From: Bacteroidia bacterium
GTDB taxonomy: Bacteria > Bacteroidota > Bacteroidia > J057
NCBI GenBank assembly: GCA_033391075.1
Contig: JAWPMV010000001.1
Coordinates: 248,001-312,000, forward strand
DNA: 64,000 nucleotides
Direction of reading: 5' to 3'
Part shown: positions 1-9,461 of the stretch, one piece after another
Layout of the letters: every line of letters starts with the position of its first letter
Numbering within the stretch: the stretch's first letter is position 1
The notes under the pieces: generated by a model
The model's database searches: none
What the model saw: only the letters and a program-made list of their open reading frames with translations
What the model was told of the DNA's origin: nothing
Made by a program: the position numbers and the translations under genes

Positions 1-1
1 G

Positions 2-655
2 GACTATCTCTTCGTGCATGAGAGCAAGAAAGATAAGTTTGTAGAGTTATTAACTGCCAAACTCAATGAGTTTTATGGAGGAGATGCGCAGACATCAGAT
101 TCTTATTGCAGGATTGTAAACAACAATCACTTCAATCGCATCAAAGCTTATGTGGAAGATTCTGTTTCAAAGGGAGCTAAAGTAGTTCATGGAGGAAATA
201 CCAATTCTGAAGAGAACTACATGGAGCCTACGGTTCTGACAGATGTTCCCGCAGACTCTGACCTCATGCAGAAAGAAATCTTTGGCCCGGTACTTCCCAT
301 CAATACCTATTCTGATATTTCAGAAGTCCTGGAAGTAATCAATTCCAAGGAAAAACCTTTGGCCCTTTATATCTACAGCCGCAATTCGAAGAACATCAAA
401 CATGTCATTGACAATACTCGTGCAGGTGGAACCTGTATCAACAATAATGATGTACATTTCTTCAACAACAATCTTCCCTTTGGTGGATCAAACAATAGCG
501 GTATAGGCAAAAGCCACGGAAAATTTGGATTCGAAGCCTTCTCTGATGCCAGAGGCATTTATCAGCAGCACATTCCCGGTGCCCTCGAAATGTTGATGCC
601 GCCTTACAATGGCTTTAAGCAGAAAATGATTGATTTGACGATAAAGTGGTTCTAA
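2..655 (+). CDS. Aldehyde dehydrogenase, C-terminal part (cut by window edge)
   Basis: The reading frame is open from base 2, so the start lies outside the window and about the last 217 residues are visible. The sequence resembles the ALDH3 class of NAD(P)-dependent aldehyde dehydrogenases, which oxidise aldehydes to acids. Visible landmarks are DYLFVHE just after the expected catalytic-cysteine loop (itself off the edge), EIFGPVLPI near the middle, and PFGGSNNSGIGKSHGKFGF with FSDARG near the end, all typical of the family C-terminal half. The catalytic Cys and general-base Glu cannot be checked here. The gene ends against a convergent minus-strand gene, with an imperfect GTGTT-array hairpin in the gap. 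The substrate cannot be predicted. Confidence 0.9.
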   Translation, partial: DYLFVHESKKDKFVELLTAKLNEFYGGDAQTSDSYCRIVNNNHFNRIKAYVEDSVSKGAKVVHGGNTNSEENYMEPTVLTDVPADSDLMQKEIFGPVLPINTYSDISEVLEVINSKEKPLALYIYSRNSKNIKHVIDNTRAGGTCINNNDVHFFNNNLPFGGSNNSGIGKSHGKFGFEAFSDARGIYQQHIPGALEMLMPPYNGFKQKMIDLTIKWF

Positions 656-667
656 AGAAGTGCTCAA

Positions 668-736
668 GTGTTATGGTGTTTTAGTGTTATAGTTGGAATC
701 TATTTTTCAAACTTCCGCACTAAAACACTACAACAC
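668..736. repeat. GTGTTNNN octamer array pair, convergent gap (element 1)
   Basis: GTGTT occurs at 668, 676 and 684 in exact 8-base steps, and the reverse form AACAC at 724 and 732. The two arms pair imperfectly into a hairpin. Each arm reads GTGTT on the strand of its own gene and starts 6-13 bases after that gene's stop codon. It may act as a bidirectional terminator. Confidence 0.75.
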
Positions 737-741
737 TTCCC

Positions 742-3150
742 CTATTTCCTCACCCTCGGTGTCACATGCCGATTCATAAATACCTTCCCGCTCACACAGT
801 CGCTGCTGATATTGGCGTCTGTGAAATTATCTGAAGAGGTATAATTGATCTCGCCGGATTCGGCTGAGGTTTCCAGGCTATTGACAAAGCCATTAGCGCC
901 ATAGGTGCCGGCGATGGTACTATCAGATTGAGGGCTGACTCCATGACCAGCTTCTTCGGCATCCGAACAGCCATCTCCATCTGAATCTAAATCCAGGTGA
1001 TTGGGAATTCCATCATTATCGGGATCGAGACTACTACAAACTCCCTGTGCATTGAGGGTACAGAAATCGCTATCCGCATAATTTAAGGTTCCGTCATTAT
1101 CGTCATCATCACTGGGATCTCCTCCTATGCAGCTAAATCCACTCGAACCTCCTCCTGAGGCTGTGAAATTCTCGCTTTTGGAGCTGCTGAAACTTCCTAC
1201 GCCAGAACTGGATCCTCCAGCGATACTTGTTCCATCGACGAGTATTTCATAATAGCCTGTACCATAACTGCAACACATCCCATCGCCATAGGAATCGGTG
1301 ATAGTAAAGGTGAAATCATCCGGATCGCCTGTATAGGTGTAGGTGTTGTAATCATAGCTGGAATATGTATTGGATGAGACGCTAAGAACCGTGCCTCCCG
1401 AATTGGATAGCGACCAGCCGGTTTCGTATGCATAATAATCTGTCTGGATTCGAATTTCTATGCTCACGCTGGAAGATCCTCCACTTGAAGAGCTGCAACT
1501 TTCGTACACATCCAATATTCCGTCATTATCATCGTCAATATCTACATTGTCCCAAATTCCATCATTGTCCTGGTCAACAACAGGAGGTGTATCTACGAGT
1601 TTCAGGACGACTGCACCCGTATCTATACATCCATTTCCATTAGAAATGCTGTATTTAAATGAGAGTAAAGTATCAGCATCCACAAAATTGGTACCTGGAG
1701 CTGTATAAGTAAATGCTCCTGTGCTACTATTATCCAGGGTGACGCTTCCTTTTTCTGGCTGGGAAACCAGGGCAAAGGTAGTTGTACCTGTAGAGGCCAA
1801 ATCTGAACCGGGAAGGGTAGAGGAAACATTGGCTGTATCATCTACACTGATATTTAGTCCCCCCCAAACCATTACTCTATGATTCCCTCTATCGGCTACG
1901 ACCAGATATCTTCTGTGATCATATTCCAGAAAATTACCTCCCCGAGGATTGTTGAGGCTGGTACTATTTGTTCCCGAACTGGAGGAGGTAAAATTACTCT
2001 GAGCCAATACAATATCTGCATTGGCATTATTGGATTTATCGAGAATGTTTTCGTGAATTAAGACCCGATTGTTTTCATTGTCTATGATGTATAATCGTTC
2101 TCGTGAATCTCCAAAGAGGAAACGCCCTTCACTTAGTCCACTTTGCGAAGTAGCCGCCGTTTCAGAAGTGTAACTGGATTGGCCGAATAATCCATCTGCA
2201 TTGGCCCCATTACTTTTTGAGGATGCATTGTCAAAACGTAGGATACGGTTATTGCTAATATCCCCCACGAACAATGAACCATTCATCACATAGAGAGCAC
2301 TGGTATGGTCTGTGAGATCCTGGCTGAGATCATTTCCATTCGTTGTAAAATCTGCTTTACCCAAAACTCCATCTGCATTGGCTCCATTACTTTTTGAAGC
2401 AGCATTGTCAAAACGAAGTACACGCTCATTGTTCATGTCAGCTACCCAGAGGGTACCATCATCTTCTACAAATACTTCAACTGGATTGTACATTGTACTG
2501 GCGGAAGTATTTAGGCCAGAACCCGTATAATTACTTTGACCCAAAACTCCATCTGCACTGGCTCCAGTAGAAAGGCTGGATGCATTGTCGAAACGAAGGA
2601 CGCGACTGCTGCTGAATTCTGAAGCCCAAAGGGTCCCGGTATTATCTACATGAATACCCGTAGGACCATTCATTTTCGTTTGAGAAACCCCGGAAGAATT
2701 CGCCGTAAAACTGGTCTGACCGATTACAGCTTCTGCATCCATATTGTAGATGAATTCATCAATATTGGCATATCGAAGTATTCGATTGTTATAAAGATCC
2801 GATACGAAAACCTTACCTGTCGTAGGATCTAAAGCTACATCATAGGGATTGTTAAAACTGGCTGCTGTAGTGCTGGATGAGCTAGCTGAAAAGCTGCTTT
2901 GGCCTACTACAAATTCTGCTGCCTGATTATTGCTAAAATCTATGGTTGTAACCCCATCATTGGTATTGTTGCAATCTATGACAGGATAGTCATAAATAGA
3001 GTCCGGGCCAAAAAAACGGGCTTCGGCCACAATTTCCTCCAAAGACTTGAGTTGAATTTCTTCTTTCGTTTCTGAATCAAGCGTCCAAAGGCCTCCTGCT
3101 CCCAAAGCAGGAAGAACAAAGAGCAGATATGTTTGCCAGTTTTGGATCAT
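742..3150 (-). CDS. Secreted NHL-type propeller protein with TSP3 repeats
   Basis: An 802-residue exported protein. After a hydrophobic N-terminus, about residues 75-440 contain six or so repeats of the kind [29 protein letters not shown], which resemble NHL beta-propeller blades. A region with an immunoglobulin-like feel follows. Then come an Asp-rich thrombospondin type 3 repeat ([14 protein letters not shown]), a cysteine-pair module around [12 protein letters not shown] (residues 619-630), and a second TSP3 stretch. No T9SS sorting domain is visible at the C-terminus, unlike the three TSP3 proteins at 22-32 kb, so the mode of surface attachment is unclear. It lies 14 bases downstream of the next gene and is probably co-transcribed with it. 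The exact function is unknown. Confidence 0.8.
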   Translation of the reverse strand: MIQNWQTYLLFVLPALGAGGLWTLDSETKEEIQLKSLEEIVAEARFFGPDSIYDYPVIDCNNTNDGVTTIDFSNNQAAEFVVGQSSFSASSSSTTAASFNNPYDVALDPTTGKVFVSDLYNNRILRYANIDEFIYNMDAEAVIGQTSFTANSSGVSQTKMNGPTGIHVDNTGTLWASEFSSSRVLRFDNASSLSTGASADGVLGQSNYTGSGLNTSASTMYNPVEVFVEDDGTLWVADMNNERVLRFDNAASKSNGANADGVLGKADFTTNGNDLSQDLTDHTSALYVMNGSLFVGDISNNRILRFDNASSKSNGANADGLFGQSSYTSETAATSQSGLSEGRFLFGDSRERLYIIDNENNRVLIHENILDKSNNANADIVLAQSNFTSSSSGTNSTSLNNPRGGNFLEYDHRRYLVVADRGNHRVMVWGGLNISVDDTANVSSTLPGSDLASTGTTTFALVSQPEKGSVTLDNSSTGAFTYTAPGTNFVDADTLLSFKYSISNGNGCIDTGAVVLKLVDTPPVVDQDNDGIWDNVDIDDDNDGILDVYESCSSSSGGSSSVSIEIRIQTDYYAYETGWSLSNSGGTVLSVSSNTYSSYDYNTYTYTGDPDDFTFTITDSYGDGMCCSYGTGYYEILVDGTSIAGGSSSGVGSFSSSKSENFTASGGGSSGFSCIGGDPSDDDDNDGTLNYADSDFCTLNAQGVCSSLDPDNDGIPNHLDLDSDGDGCSDAEEAGHGVSPQSDSTIAGTYGANGFVNSLETSAESGEINYTSSDNFTDANISSDCVSGKVFMNRHVTPRVRK

Positions 3151-3164
3151 GTAAAGGGAGGAAA

Positions 3165-4310
3165 TTATTTCACTACAAAAACCACATTGATGAGAGAAAA
3201 ATCATCCGCCGGACTGGCAATGATGTCATAACTCAAGACGCCGGCATCACTGATACTCAGATTGCTGAAAACGGCAGTATCATAATCCGTCACATAATAA
3301 TAAAGCTCTGATTCTGTGTAATAGGGGATAACCGCTGGTGCACTTGAACTCTTTACAGAAGGGCTTCCAAATCGAGACACATATTCCTGGTGGAGGTCGA
3401 GGCTTAAACCTGTAGCGGTTGAACTGGCATCTATGGCGATGGCTGGTGGATAAAATACCCGTGAAGATCGGGCAGTATTTAATTCTATCACATCACCTAC
3501 GGTATCTACTGCAAGTATATAAGTGGCGGTATCGGTGAAAGAACCTGTTCCATAATCCGACAGCCTCAATCCACCCCCATCTATATCCAGTTTGGCTGCG
3601 GGACTGGTAGTTCCAATTCCTACGCTTCCCGTAGGCATCAAAGCAATATCATCCTGATAATTGTTTGCCCCATCATTTTCTACTCCTATTTTCAAGAGGG
3701 CATTTTCATCCGTTGATCCGTTTCCACTACCATCATCACTAAAACTAATATATCCGTAGTCGCTCCCGGAATTGGCCTTGCTTTTAAAAACGATGGAACT
3801 TGTGCCTCCGCTATTGTCGTGTTCGAGGATTATACTACCATCAGAGCCAGAGGGACTTGTACCCGTAGATTCAAAAATATGAAGGGGTGAATTGGGATCT
3901 GCTGTTCCGATTCCCAGTTCTCCGCTAGCTTCTATAATAATGTCTTCGTCCGCATCAAAAGTCAGCTCATTCCCATTGAGGGTAATACTTCGATTTCCTG
4001 TAATGGTATCACTTTGGGTATACACATTGTAGGTTATCATGAGAGACCAGGCACTTCCATCCCAATAATAGTGTTGATCATTTGCCTGACAATAAGCAAA
4101 CTTACAATCCCAATCACTGCTGGAGGGATTAAATGAATTGAGGGCAGAGGTAGTTGCAAATTCGCATACGCCCCATTGCCCACTCGTTTGGGAAAAGCTA
4201 TGTTGATGTGAGAAAATGAATAGACAGAAAGAAATCGTCAATACAGAAATCCTCCTCTGAAGATGATTGACGCATATGCCTTTCCAATAAGACCAGCCTG
4301 AGTCCAACAT
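3165..4310 (-). CDS. Secreted tail-fibre-like protein with GIGT motifs
   Basis: A 381-residue exported protein with a long N-region and a hydrophobic signal segment ending near FSQ (about residue 41). It contains [15 protein letters not shown] and [15 protein letters not shown], the short motif that recurs in Bacteroidota tail-fibre-like and other trimeric beta-helical surface proteins. The rest is rich in Ser, Thr, Gly and Asp with no catalytic motif visible. The start at 4310 is the only ATG that keeps the signal segment. It probably heads a two-gene operon with the propeller protein, 14 bases away. A structural role in a surface fibre is inferred only from the motif. Confidence 0.7.
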   Translation of the reverse strand: MLDSGWSYWKGICVNHLQRRISVLTISFCLFIFSHQHSFSQTSGQWGVCEFATTSALNSFNPSSSDWDCKFAYCQANDQHYYWDGSAWSLMITYNVYTQSDTITGNRSITLNGNELTFDADEDIIIEASGELGIGTADPNSPLHIFESTGTSPSGSDGSIILEHDNSGGTSSIVFKSKANSGSDYGYISFSDDGSGNGSTDENALLKIGVENDGANNYQDDIALMPTGSVGIGTTSPAAKLDIDGGGLRLSDYGTGSFTDTATYILAVDTVGDVIELNTARSSRVFYPPAIAIDASSTATGLSLDLHQEYVSRFGSPSVKSSSAPAVIPYYTESELYYYVTDYDTAVFSNLSISDAGVLSYDIIASPADDFSLINVVFVVK

Positions 4311-4454
4311 ATTTAAGCTACCGTTTCTATTTTGATACCCCTCTCCTAAGAGAAGCTCTCATTTTGTTCTGAGAGATTATGTTTTAAATATGTAGATAGT
4401 TATTGAATTAAAATATTCTATTTATTGAATAAAATTACGTCTTTCGAAAGAAAA

Positions 4455-4494
4455 AGCCGGGAAGGAATCAGGGCTACTGATTCACTTCCCAGCT
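4455..4494 (-). terminator. Rho-independent terminator after the 60-residue repeat gene
   Basis: GGGAAG and AATCAG pair with CTGATT and CTTCCC around a five-base loop, with a small internal mismatch. On the minus strand the stem is followed by GGCTTTTTCTTTC, giving a U-rich tail. It sits 78 bases beyond the stop codon of the gene at 4572. Confidence 0.7.
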
Positions 4495-4571
4495 AAAATA
4501 AGATGATAAAATAGTCTCTACATTCTACTCTTCTATTCGGATATTTCATCCGAATGCCGTCATGGTTACAA

Positions 4572-6596
4572 TTATTTTTTCTTGATGAAGAAGATCACAC
4601 CTATCTCGATGGAAGAAGTTTCCTGAGAAGGAAGACCGAGGCTGTTACCATCATTGGATACTGCGATGCCTGTTTCTCCTGAACTTAAGTTTCCTGCTGC
4701 TGTCTCTAGTTCTCCCATATCAGTTACTCGTGGAGCGGAATCAAGGTTGAAGGTAACGGTAGTACCATTTGATAAGGTAGCAACCAGTTTTCCGTTTGAA
4801 TCAGCTGCGATAGAGGTGATGTTTGCGTCAGACCAGCTGATGGTTCCATCTCCATTTGAGATAGGGAAAGTTCCATTTGCTGCGGAAGCAGAGCCTGTGA
4901 TCTCGGCCGTAATCGTTTGGCCATCCGTTCCCGAAGTGCTGAAGTCTACGGTATTTCCATCCGTCGTACTTACAGCGGGAGAAAATGCCAGTTTCGTCAA
5001 TGCTCCATCTTCATCTGTGTATCTCAAGGTATCAGAACTGAAAGCCAGACTAGTAGTAGTTTCAGTAAAATCTACTACATAAGGATCTCCAGTCGTACCT
5101 GTACCGGTAACTCCTATATCATTGCTTCCCTGAACCTGTGTATCCGATCCATCTGAAGTTGGGAGATTGACTTTATTTACGGTTCCATTTTCATCGGTAA
5201 ACCTCAAGGTGTCATTGCTGATGGTCAAAACAGAAGTAGCTTCTGTAAAGTCGATGATGTATGGATCTGCAGTTGTACCTGTCCCACTAACTGAGATATC
5301 GTTTGTGCCCTGTACGTCCGTATCAGAACCATCAGAAGTTGGAAGGGTAACTTTATTCAAGGTTCCGTTTTCATCAGTAAATCTCAAGGTGTCATTGCTG
5401 ATCGACAAACTGGTAGTAGCTTCGGTGAAGTCTACGATATAAGGATCTGCAGTTGTACCCGAACCACTTACAGAAATATCATTGGTTCCCTGTACATCGG
5501 TATCGGAACCGTCAGAAGTCGGCAGGGTAACTTTATTTACCGTTCCATTTTCGTCTGTGAAGCTCAAGGTATCATTGCTGATGGCCAGGCTAGTAGTGGC
5601 TTCAGTGAAATCTACTATGTAGGGATCAGCTGTCGTACCTGTACCGCTTACAGAAATATCATTGGTTCCCTGTACATCTGTATCGGAACCATCAGAAGTG
5701 GGAAGCGTAATTTTATTTACTGTTCCGTTTTCATCGGTGAAACTCAAAGTATCGCTACTGATGGTCAATACAGAAGTTGCTTCTGTAAAGTCAATGAGGT
5801 AAGGATCAGCAGTCGTACCCGAACCACTTACAGAAATATCGTTCGCTCCCTGAACATCTGTATCAGAACCATCGGAAGTTGGCAGGGTAACCTTATTAAC
5901 TGTCCCATTCTCATCCGTAAAACTCAAAGTGTCATTATTGATGGCCAATGCACTGGTAGCTTCTGTGAAAGAGACGATGTATGGATCGGCAGTCGTACCG
6001 GAACCTGCTACAGAGATATCTCCGGATCCTTGCACGTCGGTGTCAGATCCATCTGAAGTGGGAAGGGTGATCTTATTGATCGTACCATTCTCATCCGTAA
6101 AACTCAAGGTATCATTGCTAATGTTCAGACTGGTAGTTGCTTCTGTAAAGCTTACCGTATAGGTTCCACTTCCATCGTCTGAAACACTAATATCTCCTCC
6201 ACCCACGACATCTTGTACAGGAGCAATGCTCAATACAGGAATAGATACCTGGGCACCAGTATTCGCTCCATTGATAACATCATAGATATCAAATACGAGG
6301 TTGCCGCCAGAAACCTGAGGATTGGTGAGACGGGAGTCCGTATTGGTAAAGCTACCTACAGCTACACCATCCCATTGATCAACCCCTGCGGTTCCCGCTG
6401 GATTAAAGAAATATACGATTTGATTGGTGGGGTCGTAACAGATATTACTCTCATAAATATCTACCCCCTGGGTTAGAACAATGTTATCCGGGTCCCCATT
6501 CACATGCGTTATACCTGCGCCACCTGTCACGGACTGGGCATACATGGAGATACATGAAAGCGTGAGGACAATAAATAAGACTAGCTGTTTTCGCAT
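4572..6596 (-). CDS. Secreted protein with seven tandem 60-residue repeats
   Basis: The start was placed at 6596 rather than the upstream ATG at 6620, because MRKQLVLFIVLTLSC then forms a normal signal peptide cut near YAQ; this gives 674 residues. From base 6209 down to 4956 the protein carries seven tandem units of 58-61 residues. Each runs roughly VQG-NDISVSG, GTTADPYIVDFTEAT, SNDTLSFTDENGT, NKVTLPTSDGSDTD. Such units look like beta-strand repeats of trimeric fibres or adhesins; no enzyme motif is present. The last unit is the most diverged, and the tail ends in FFIKKK without a T9SS domain. A surface stalk is a reasonable inference but unproven. A terminator follows at 4455. Confidence 0.8.
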   Translation of the reverse strand: MRKQLVLFIVLTLSCISMYAQSVTGGAGITHVNGDPDNIVLTQGVDIYESNICYDPTNQIVYFFNPAGTAGVDQWDGVAVGSFTNTDSRLTNPQVSGGNLVFDIYDVINGANTGAQVSIPVLSIAPVQDVVGGGDISVSDDGSGTYTVSFTEATTSLNISNDTLSFTDENGTINKITLPTSDGSDTDVQGSGDISVAGSGTTADPYIVSFTEATSALAINNDTLSFTDENGTVNKVTLPTSDGSDTDVQGANDISVSGSGTTADPYLIDFTEATSVLTISSDTLSFTDENGTVNKITLPTSDGSDTDVQGTNDISVSGTGTTADPYIVDFTEATTSLAISNDTLSFTDENGTVNKVTLPTSDGSDTDVQGTNDISVSGSGTTADPYIVDFTEATTSLSISNDTLRFTDENGTLNKVTLPTSDGSDTDVQGTNDISVSGTGTTADPYIIDFTEATSVLTISNDTLRFTDENGTVNKVNLPTSDGSDTQVQGSNDIGVTGTGTTGDPYVVDFTETTTSLAFSSDTLRYTDEDGALTKLAFSPAVSTTDGNTVDFSTSGTDGQTITAEITGSASAANGTFPISNGDGTISWSDANITSIAADSNGKLVATLSNGTTVTFNLDSAPRVTDMGELETAAGNLSSGETGIAVSNDGNSLGLPSQETSSIEIGVIFFIKKK
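4956..6209 (-). repeat. Seven tandem ~180-base coding repeats
   Basis: Seven in-frame units encode residues 138-556 counted from the ATG at 6620. Units 2-6 are exactly 60 codons. Amino acids are strongly conserved in DTLSFTDENGT and LPTSDGSDT, while third codon positions differ between units, so the array looks maintained by selection on protein rather than freshly duplicated. Confidence 0.85.
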
Positions 6597-6654
6597 TAAT
6601 ATTGGGTTGAAAAATGTCATGTTTGTTGAGAAATTGCCAGGGGTGTTTTTTTAT

Positions 6655-6691
6655 GTGTTTGAGTGTTCGTGTGTTATAGTGTTAGCGTGTT
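6655..6691. repeat. GTGTTNNN octamer array, five units (element 2)
   Basis: GTGTT occurs at 6655, 6663, 6671, 6679 and 6687, a perfect 8-base register with different three-base fillers. Both flanking genes are on the minus strand, so in their transcript it reads AACAC. It lies between the stop of the gene at 6704 and the start at 6596. Confidence 0.8.
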
Positions 6692-6703
6692 TTGCTCGAT
6701 TAT

Positions 6704-7240
6704 CTAGTTCATGCCGGGATATAATTTTATGGTACAACCCGAACAGCCCAATACGCCTTCCGGATGAGCTATGAAAGAATCCCCATCTACCAGCCCTGCT
6801 GCCCTTGCTTCACCAATGGTTTTAAAGATTCCTTTGGGTAGATTGTTATAAACTGCATTGAGTGCCTGTTGAACATTAAATTCCGGATTTCCATTTCCAT
6901 CCAGATCTGATGGCTCTGTTAAATCCACTTCCTCTGCATTTTGCAGAGAGTTATTTCCTCCTCCGCTACCTCTTAGCTCATTGATATGTATTACCCTCAA
7001 CACTCCTACAGCAGGATCGACGACGACTACCATCGAATCTGTTTGAGCGATATAGGGTTGAAGATTTTCCAATCGAATAGGATCAGGCACAGGATTATTC
7101 GCCGATGGCTTTACATGGAAAGTATGGGTGGGTTTTATGACCCCAACTCCCGAATTCTGTGCGTGCAGATGTGAATGCCCTATAAGCATGGATAATCCTG
7201 TAGATACTAATACAATTAGAAGCTTTGTAGAGGTTTTCAT
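6704..7240 (-). CDS. Small exported protein of unknown function
   Basis: A 178-residue protein with a clear signal peptide (MKTSTKLLIVLVSTGLSML, cut near HAQ). After it, VGVIKPTHTFHVKPSA resembles the opening motif of Bacteroidota tail-fibre-like proteins (GIGTTSPTATLHV type), and the C-terminus holds a CSGC pair. No known catalytic domain is recognised. It is the first of four minus-strand exported proteins that share fibre-like motifs, so it may belong to the same surface structure; this is inference from position and motif only. Confidence 0.65.
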   Translation of the reverse strand: MKTSTKLLIVLVSTGLSMLIGHSHLHAQNSGVGVIKPTHTFHVKPSANNPVPDPIRLENLQPYIAQTDSMVVVVDPAVGVLRVIHINELRGSGGGNNSLQNAEEVDLTEPSDLDGNGNPEFNVQQALNAVYNNLPKGIFKTIGEARAAGLVDGDSFIAHPEGVLGCSGCTIKLYPGMN

Positions 7241-7525
7241 CTTATTTTATCTTTACACAACAAAAATCATTTTATTGATAAAATAATCAATGATTAATAT
7301 AAAGCATAAATTACATATTACAATTCATGTAATAATTAACAAGCTTTGGTGAAAAGATATAAAGGGAAGTAGGCGCTACTTCTAAAGAATGGCCTTAAGT
7401 CATGAGAACAAAGCGATTAGAGAAGGGTAGTAAGCTGAAAGTTTTGATGGAAATAGAAAAATCTAAAGGATAGAAGGCAAAAAGTGAGGCATGATGCTAA
7501 CAAGGCCTGGCCAGAACCTTACAAT

Positions 7526-8380
7526 TTATTCGCCTTTTAAACGCGCACTTGACCAGGATTCTCCATTGAGCAGGATTTTATAGGCCTGTGCTTGCTCTTG
7601 GGCAATTTTCTCAAAATCCGAAGGATCAGCCGTATTGAAACTAAACATATCATAATGGCAGGGAAAGACCATGCGCGCATTTAGTACCTTTGCCATGTTT
7701 ACCGCTTCTTTTGCATCCAGATTACCTGCTACTCGTCTTTCAGGTTTATTGCCATTGATAGGCAGGAGGGCAAGGTCTATTTCGAAAGCCTGGAGTGCTT
7801 CAAGGATTTCCTTTCTCCAGAGTGTATCTCCGCTATGATAGATACTCCAGGGACCAAACTGAATGACATAGCCCATATATTTACAATTGCCTTTCTCATC
7901 TCTTTCCAGTTCATTGTGTGCAGCCGGGATGCCATGAAAACTGAATGCACCCACTTCTATTTTTTCTCCATCATTCAGTCCGAGTGGATAATTTATATCA
8001 CATTTGATTCGATTGGCTACAAATTCCCGATTGGCCTCTGGTATTATCAGCTGCATCTGAGGATTTAACTCACGTAGAGGTATGAGAGTTTCTCCATCCA
8101 AATGGTCAGTATGGTTGTGAGAAGAAGTAGCAATATCAATAAAATCCAGCTTGCGCGGATCAATGACCAATTCGGTGAGGCGTATATGTGGTTTATCGGT
8201 TTCTGCATACTTATGGCTTAAAGAATCCGATAGATAAGGATCGATGAGGAGATGTTTCCCTTCCCATTGGATGAGATATCCACTTTGGCCCAACCACCAA
8301 ATCCGGAAATCTCCTCTTGACCAACGTGTACTGAGGATATCATGTAGGAGGGCATCGTCTTTCTGAAAGGCTTTTTTCAT
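7526..8380 (-). CDS. MBL-fold metallohydrolase, UlaG-like
   Basis: A 284-residue metallo-beta-lactamase-fold protein. The zinc-binding signature HNHTDH is at residues 88-93, with further expected ligands in PAAHNE, YHSGDT and FPCHYDMF. This layout matches the UlaG / N-acyl-phosphatidylethanolamine-phospholipase-like branch, whose members open lactone or phosphodiester bonds. There is no signal peptide, so it is cytoplasmic. It is the last gene of the sugar cluster, 9 bases after the MetE-like gene, and is probably co-transcribed. A sugar-lactone or sugar-phosphate substrate would fit the context, but the sequence does not identify one. Confidence 0.85.
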   Translation of the reverse strand: MKKAFQKDDALLHDILSTRWSRGDFRIWWLGQSGYLIQWEGKHLLIDPYLSDSLSHKYAETDKPHIRLTELVIDPRKLDFIDIATSSHNHTDHLDGETLIPLRELNPQMQLIIPEANREFVANRIKCDINYPLGLNDGEKIEVGAFSFHGIPAAHNELERDEKGNCKYMGYVIQFGPWSIYHSGDTLWRKEILEALQAFEIDLALLPINGNKPERRVAGNLDAKEAVNMAKVLNARMVFPCHYDMFSFNTADPSDFEKIAQEQAQAYKILLNGESWSSARLKGE

Positions 8381-8389
8381 GGAAAGGGA

Positions 8390-9418
8390 TTAGAGGGTTT
8401 TCCGAATTTCTGCTGCACCCGCTACCATGCTATGCATTTTCCGTTTAGCTGCCCATCGGGCTGTTTGACTCAATCCACAATCCGGAGCGACTGAAAGTCG
8501 ATCTGCAGGCGCATGTTCCAGACAAAGTTTGATCCGATCTTTTATATCCTCGACGGTTTCAATGTAGTAGCTTTTTACATCCACGATTCCAACCGCTACA
8601 TCCATATGCTTGGCAATTTCGCTGATCACCTCTATCTCGGCAAACTCGCGGTTTGCCATTTCCACATGCATTTCATCTACCTTAAAATCCAAAAAGGCCG
8701 GAAACATCGGAGCCATTTTTCGATAACCAACTGCATGTCCTTTAAAATTGCCAAAACATAAGTGAGTCGAAAGGCGGCATTTGCCAACTATGGGTTCGAC
8801 AGTTCGGTTGAATATGTCTACGAATCGGCGGGTATCTTCTTTATAGGCATAGCAGCTCATGGAGGGTTCATCGACAGTTATCTCAGTGCATCCAGCTTCA
8901 ACAAGTGCTATCAATTCTTTTTGGACGATGGGCAAAAGTGCTTCTGTGATGGCATAGCGATCCGCATATTCTTGATTGGGAAGCAAGCGACCACTGAGGG
9001 TAAAAGGTCCGGGAATACTTGCCTTGAGAGTGGGCCCATCTGGAGCCAGTCTTTGCAGACGTTTAAATTCTTCAACTACTCCCAGTCCCTTATCTGCGGA
9101 CAGTTCACCTACAATCGGATGTTTCCCTCTTTGATCATGGGCGGGTGGTCCCCATTTTCTGGGCACTTCTTTATTTTGTTGTATGCCGTTTATGTGTCCG
9201 TAGAAAGAAAGATTGAAATCATAGCGGGTTTGTTCTCCATCTGTGATCACATCCAGTCCGGCTGCCACCTGATCATTGATGGCGACAACAACGGCATCTT
9301 CCTGCATCTCCTCCAGGTCTTTGCTTCCAAAGGCATCTAGGTTCTGACTGGAAAATTCCAGCCATGCAGGGAAAGGGTAGCTGCCGATGACGGTGGTTCT
9401 GATAGGGCGGGAGTTCAT
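8390..9418 (-). CDS. Stand-alone MetE-type (core) methyltransferase
   Basis: A 342-residue protein matching only the C-terminal catalytic half of cobalamin-independent methionine synthase. The four zinc ligands appear intact: H219 and C221 in STHLCFGNF, E253 in HVEMANREF, and C314 in APDCGLSQ. The homocysteine-site motif VDEPSM lies at 182-187. The N-terminal folate-binding half of full MetE is absent. Short core-MetE proteins are known to make methionine from donors other than folate, but other members of the UROD/MetE superfamily demethylate small molecules. Its place between a SIS isomerase and an MBL hydrolase suggests a specialised methyl transfer in the same pathway rather than bulk methionine synthesis; that is inference. 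Confidence 0.8.
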   Translation of the reverse strand: MNSRPIRTTVIGSYPFPAWLEFSSQNLDAFGSKDLEEMQEDAVVVAINDQVAAGLDVITDGEQTRYDFNLSFYGHINGIQQNKEVPRKWGPPAHDQRGKHPIVGELSADKGLGVVEEFKRLQRLAPDGPTLKASIPGPFTLSGRLLPNQEYADRYAITEALLPIVQKELIALVEAGCTEITVDEPSMSCYAYKEDTRRFVDIFNRTVEPIVGKCRLSTHLCFGNFKGHAVGYRKMAPMFPAFLDFKVDEMHVEMANREFAEIEVISEIAKHMDVAVGIVDVKSYYIETVEDIKDRIKLCLEHAPADRLSVAPDCGLSQTARWAAKRKMHSMVAGAAEIRKTL

Positions 9419-9425
9419 AATAGAC

Positions 9426-9454
9426 GTGTTAGCGTGTTAGGGTGTTAGGGTGTT
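9426..9454. repeat. GTGTTNNN octamer array, four units (element 3)
   Basis: GTGTT at 9426, 9434, 9442 and 9450 in exact 8-base steps. It fills the 43-base gap between two minus-strand genes and reads AACAC in their transcript, ending 8 bases before the MetE-like start codon. Confidence 0.8.
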
Positions 9455-9461
9455 GGAGTTT

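Noticed and set aside
742-3150. T9SS sorting domain on the NHL protein
   Set aside because: The C-terminus lacks the YPNP-type motif and beta-sandwich pattern present in the three other TSP3 proteins.
4654-5442. Long plus-strand open frames opposite the repeat gene
   Set aside because: They mirror the 60-residue repeats in an antisense frame, have no plausible start context and no protein-like domain; the minus-strand gene has a signal peptide and conserved repeats.
4956-6209. CRISPR array
   Set aside because: The 180-base repeats are in-frame coding repeats without spacers.
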